A stretch of DNA of 6,319 nucleotides from Chloroflexota bacterium. GTDB taxonomy: Bacteria; Chloroflexota; Anaerolineae; Anaerolineales; Villigracilaceae. Positions within the stretch are counted from its first letter, which is position 1. The number at the start of each line of letters is the position of its first letter. Of this stretch, positions 5,456 through 6,319 are shown piece after piece. Under the pieces are notes generated by a model. It searched no databases. It had not been told where the DNA came from and was given only the letters and a program-made list of their open reading frames with translations. The stretch covers positions 1 through 6,319 of the forward strand of contig JACPVD010000294.1 in NCBI GenBank assembly GCA_016191895.1, given 5' to 3'. Position numbers and translations under genes: made by a program.

Positions 5456-6319
5456 ATGTTCAATCGAATCTCCACGTACTTTTACCGGCGGCCAAAACTG
5501 ACTCTTGCCTTGTTTCTTGTTCCGCCGTTGCTTTACATGGTGGTTGTTTATATCGGCTCGTTGTTTGCATTGCTGGTCAATAGTTTTTATTCGATCGACG
5601 ATTTTACCGGGATGATCATTCGCGAGTTCACCCTGCGCACCTATGGGCAGATATTCACCCCGGCCAACCGCGAGATTTTTACCCGCACCGCAACCATGGC
5701 CGCGGCTGTCACCGTAATGGACGCGATCATCGCCTTCCCGCTTGCTTATTACATCGCCAAATTCGCCTCGTCCCGCCTGAAGACATGGCTCATCATCGGC
5801 GTCACCATTCCTCTTTGGTCGAGTTACATCGTCCGCGTGTATGCGTGGAAATTGATTCTTGCCAAAGAAGGTATCCTCACCTGGTTCATTGACCAACTGC
5901 GTCTCACCGCCGCGCTGGATTGGTTGTTGAGTTTTGAATCCATCGGCGGCTCCTCGCTCTCCATTTCGCCCATCGGCACATTCATTGTATTTGCCTACAT
6001 CTGGCTTCCTTACATGATCATCCCAATTCAAGCCTCACTGGAACGCGTGCCCGGCTCGCTGATCGAAGCCTCCAGTGACCTTGGCGCAAAACCCGCGCAG
6101 ACCTTTCGTTCGGTCATCCTGCCTCTCGCCTTTCCGGGCGTAATTGCCGGCTCCATCTTTACCTTCTCGCTGACCCTCGGCGATTACATCGTTCCGCTCG
6201 CTGTAGGCAACTCGAAATTTTTTATCGGTCAGGCGGTTTACTCTTATCAAGGAACAGCAGGCAACATTCCACTCGCCGCCGCCATGACGATGGGCCCGGT
6301 CGTCATCATGGTCGTCTAC
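5456..6319 (+). CDS. potB: Polyamine-type ABC transporter permease PotB (cut by right window edge)
   Basis: My translation gives 288 codons with no stop up to the window end; PotB proteins have about 275-310 residues, so only a short C-terminal tail is missing. It is an inner-membrane channel subunit. Hydrophobic segments lie at about 17-42, 78-101, 111-131, 172-192, 226-248 and 271-288, the six expected for this permease family. The EAA loop that docks on the ATPase is clear: E204-A-S-S-D-L-G210, then V220-I-L-P223 and G228. W121-S-S-Y-I-V-R-V-Y-A-W (121-131) is a typical PotB/PotH-family stretch after the second conserved helix. It begins one base after the potA stop, with its ribosome binding site inside potA. 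A PotC-type partner permease is expected downstream of the window. I prefer PotB over PotC because it is the first permease after PotA and by overall sequence appearance. Confidence 0.9.
   Translation, partial: MFNRISTYFYRRPKLTLALFLVPPLLYMVVVYIGSLFALLVNSFYSIDDFTGMIIREFTLRTYGQIFTPANREIFTRTATMAAAVTVMDAIIAFPLAYYIAKFASSRLKTWLIIGVTIPLWSSYIVRVYAWKLILAKEGILTWFIDQLRLTAALDWLLSFESIGGSSLSISPIGTFIVFAYIWLPYMIIPIQASLERVPGSLIEASSDLGAKPAQTFRSVILPLAFPGVIAGSIFTFSLTLGDYIVPLAVGNSKFFIGQAVYSYQGTAGNIPLAAAMTMGPVVIMVVY

Noticed and set aside
5435..6031. Antisense open frames over the end of potA and over potB
   Set aside because: Highly charged, low-complexity products opposite a permease with six membrane segments and an EAA loop; they are shadows.

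Overview
This window looks like a chromosomal segment from a Chloroflexota bacterium, probably of the Anaerolineae type. That is an inference from three things: the composition is moderately GC-rich, the binding lipoprotein carries a Thr/Glu/Ala/Pro linker after its lipobox, and all the proteins resemble versions I associate with that phylum. No RNA gene, transposase, CRISPR array or phage gene is visible.

The layout is two divergent gene groups around a short control region (about 2851-3092). Leftward (minus strand), in transcription order, are an acyl-CoA dehydrogenase (1681-2850), a zinc-lobe MDR-family oxidoreductase (519-1565), and the start of a GT-C type membrane glycosyltransferase that runs off the left edge (1-518). 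The oxidoreductase and glycosyltransferase genes touch stop-to-start in one reading frame. The dehydrogenase and the oxidoreductase are separated by 115 bp, mostly filled by an imperfect inverted repeat. Rightward (plus strand) is a polyamine-type ABC importer: a PotD/PotF-family lipoprotein (3093-4337), a PotA ATPase (4417-5454) and a PotB-type permease cut by the right edge (5456-6319). A PotC-type second permease is expected just beyond.

The control region holds near-consensus sigma-70 promoters on both strands, back to back. The leftward promoter fixes the dehydrogenase start at 2850, because the longer possible start at 2901 lies between its -35 and -10 boxes. The rightward promoter would give a leader of about 130 nt with a perfect Shine-Dalgarno-like sequence that serves no start codon. 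A 13-bp perfect hairpin with a T tract between the lipoprotein and ATPase genes looks like a partial intra-operon terminator that would keep the binding protein in excess over the membrane components.

The importer genes form one functional unit: the lipoprotein captures the ligand outside the membrane, PotB (with the expected PotC) forms the channel, and PotA powers it. The leftward genes suggest acyl-CoA oxidation plus an NAD(P)H-linked reductase; I see no direct functional link to the importer. I found no convincing previously undescribed system. The most unusual item is a GC-rich palindromic repeat that sits in frame inside the oxidoreductase gene.
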